From: Arthrobacter alkaliphilus
GTDB taxonomy: Bacteria; Actinomycetota; Actinomycetes; Actinomycetales; Micrococcaceae
DNA: 64,000 bases
Reading direction: 5' to 3'
Assembly (NCBI RefSeq): GCF_021483235.1
Contig: NZ_JAKEEC010000003.1
Location: forward strand, 63,326-127,325
The notes under the pieces are model-generated. The model ran no database searches, was not told where the DNA came from, and worked only from the letters and a program-made list of their open reading frames with translations. Positions 62,633-64,000 of the stretch are shown here, one piece after another. Position numbers and translations under genes: made by a program. Numbering within the stretch: the stretch's first letter is position 1; each line of letters begins with the position of its first letter.

Positions 62633-63136
62633 GTGACCATCACCCCGAAGAACGTTCGGCCCGTCGGCACCAGCGAGCCCTTGGACGCAATCGATGAACG
62701 CATCCTCGCGGCTTTGGTTGACGACGCCCGGATCTCCAACAAGCAGTTGGCCGAACTCGTCGGCATTGCGCCGTCGACGGCGCTCATGCGCACGAGGTCG
62801 CTCTCCGAACGCGGCATTATCGAGGGATTCGAAGCTGTGCTCAGCCTCCCGGCCATCGGCCGATCGGTCCAGGCCTTGATCGCCGTGCGGCTTCGCGCCC
62901 ATGACCGCGACCAAATCGACCGCTTCACGGCCCGGGTTCCCGCGCTCCCTGCGGTAATCTCCACGTTCCACACCTCGGGCTCCGTGGACTACCTCCTGCA
63001 CATCGCAGTGGCCAACACCGACGACCTGCGCGACTGGGTCCTGGACAACCTCGCCACAGACCCTGTGGTGGGCCACACCGAGACCACTTTGGTCTTCGCC
63101 CATATCCAGGGCAACCACGGACCTCTGCCGGAATAA
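62633..63136 (+). CDS. Lrp/AsnC family transcriptional regulator
   Basis: The 167-residue regulator has an N-terminal AsnC HTH (about 18-70, LDAIDERILAALVDDARISNK, IAPSTALMRTRSL) and a C-terminal RAM ligand domain (about 80-160). The GTG at 62633 follows GAGGAGG. It is divergent from the trans-sulfuration gene, so response to methionine, cysteine or another amino acid is a natural guess. Confidence 0.87.
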   Translation: MTITPKNVRPVGTSEPLDAIDERILAALVDDARISNKQLAELVGIAPSTALMRTRSLSERGIIEGFEAVLSLPAIGRSVQALIAVRLRAHDRDQIDRFTARVPALPAVISTFHTSGSVDYLLHIAVANTDDLRDWVLDNLATDPVVGHTETTLVFAHIQGNHGPLPE

Positions 63137-63173
63137 CCGCCCGCCCCGGGGCGGGGGTCAGTGACGCGGCTCA

Positions 63174-63398
63174 GTGACGCGGCTCGAGTCCGGAGTGCGC
63201 GGCCCCGATGGCGTCCTGGCGCAAGTCGCTGAGTTCCTGGCGGCGCCTGAGCGCCGATTGCCGCAATGTCGCCTCGAGCGGAGGAAGATAGCGCCTGCGC
63301 TCGGCCCAAGAGACCAGGCCGGCTCCGATTCCGGCGGCTGCCGATTCCACCATGGATGGCCGGCGGTAGGTGCCGCATGATGCGGTGGCTGTGCTCAT
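63174..63398 (-). CDS. hypothetical protein, 74 aa
   Basis: The small basic protein has a weakly hydrophobic middle (SMVESAAAGIGAGLVSWAE) and a charged helical C-terminus (LRQSALRRRQELSDLRQD). I do not recognise it. The start at 63398 overlaps the upstream regulator stop as ATGA, so it is coupled to that gene and probably real. Confidence 0.55.
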
Positions 63399-64000
63399 GA
63401 CTCTTTCCCTTCGGTGGCTGCTGCGTGCGACTTCGCATCGCGGGACTTCTTGTCTCCGGCCCACGCCGGTACTCCCAGAATGGGGAACGCATTGAGATGG
63501 ATCTGCACGGGGCGGGCGTCATCCGCCTCGGGTTCGCTACGGATCTCCTCCAGGAGATTGCGGGCGAAGGCTTCAACGGAGCGGGAGTAGCGGCCAAGCT
63601 GCTCGGCCGACATCCGGGCGTTGGCCGTGTTGACGATTGCCGCCTCGAGCCACTCTTCGTCCAAAGAGTCCATGCCGTGTGCCATGAAGTCGGCGAGGAC
63701 GGCTTGCCTCCCGCGTTCGAATTCCCGGGTCACCAGGCGCGATGCCTCCTGGGTCGCCGGCGAGTGCGCCAATTCGGGGGAAGTGATCTGGATGGCCCCC
63801 TTGGGCCGCTCCCACCACCGCTCCCGCGCCGTTCCCTTGCCTTGGACTTCGTGGACGAAGTCGAACTTGGCGAGTTGCCGCAGGTGGTAACTCGTGGCGC
63901 CACTGGACTCATCGAGGAGCTCGGCCAGGCTGCACGCGGTCTGCGGTCCGTATCGGGACAGCATCTCAAGGATCTGAACGCGCAGGGGGTGAGCGAGCGC
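63395..64000 (-). CDS. ArsR-type winged-helix regulator, cut by window end
   Basis: The open frame runs off the right edge: ALAHPLRVQILEMLSRYG is read from 64000, followed by SLAELLDESSGATSYHLRQLAKFDFVHEV (an HTH_20/ArsR winged helix) and a basic wing GTARERWWE. The C-terminal part is a helical region with DSLDEEWLEAAIVN, seen in a family of actinobacterial helix-turn-helix proteins. The internal ATG at 63964 is not the natural start. It is coupled to the small downstream gene. Confidence 0.83.
   Translation of the reverse strand, partial: ALAHPLRVQILEMLSRYGPQTACSLAELLDESSGATSYHLRQLAKFDFVHEVQGKGTARERWWERPKGAIQITSPELAHSPATQEASRLVTREFERGRQAVLADFMAHGMDSLDEEWLEAAIVNTANARMSAEQLGRYSRSVEAFARNLLEEIRSEPEADDARPVQIHLNAFPILGVPAWAGDKKSRDAKSHAAATEGKES

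Overview
The window is a 64 kb piece of a high-GC actinobacterial chromosome. Gene content and order (actinobacterial DapD, fdxA-dapC pair, the phosphatase/DUF3090/SCO1664 trio, typA, ychF-rmuC, ispH, xseAB, Dpp-type transporters) fit the Micrococcaceae, most likely Arthrobacter or a close relative. I saw no rRNA, tRNA, CRISPR array or replication origin.

Layout. 0-8.8 kb holds housekeeping genes: lysine/diaminopimelate synthesis (dapE, dapD, dapC), galE, citrate synthase and a 7Fe ferredoxin, separated by long perfect hairpins. 9.1-10.4 kb holds a gene for an AbiEi-type HTH plus DUF559 nuclease protein, flanked on both sides by arrays of a GGACATGTCC-like palindrome with a shared 29-11-29 bp spacing. 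10.4-14.6 kb has an MFS exporter with a divergent HTH regulator, then typA. 14.9-27.9 kb carries two complete oligopeptide ABC transporter clusters on the minus strand, with a PH-domain membrane protein gene embedded antisense in the second. 28-32.2 kb has small unknown genes, a secreted repeat protein and the conserved phosphatase/DUF3090/SCO1664 trio.

32.2-44.4 kb is an accessory region. It begins at what looks like the cut-off 3' end of a convergent gene and ends at the 3' end of ychF. It holds a TetR-controlled DUF6230/DUF6114 exported-protein cassette, an AAA+ ATPase, a truncated MOSC gene, nucleoside phosphorylase, P-loop kinase and aminoglycoside-phosphotransferase-like genes, a tautomerase, a hipBA toxin-antitoxin pair with an inverted-repeat operator, and a RelA/SpoT-domain gene. 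That last gene sits in a 2.1 kb segment bounded by a perfect 29-bp direct repeat of the ychF 3' end, which looks like an integration footprint.

44.4-64 kb returns to core functions: ychF, rmuC, ispH, xseAB, PPK2, an alanine-type aminotransferase, a four-gene osmoprotectant ABC operon, a Nudix hydrolase, pirin, a sugar kinase, LysR/MFS and Lrp/trans-sulfuration divergent pairs, and an ArsR-type regulator cut by the window end.

The two observations most worth following are the paired palindrome arrays around the DUF559 gene (9.16-10.38 kb) and the ychF-flanked RelA/SpoT element (42.2-44.4 kb).
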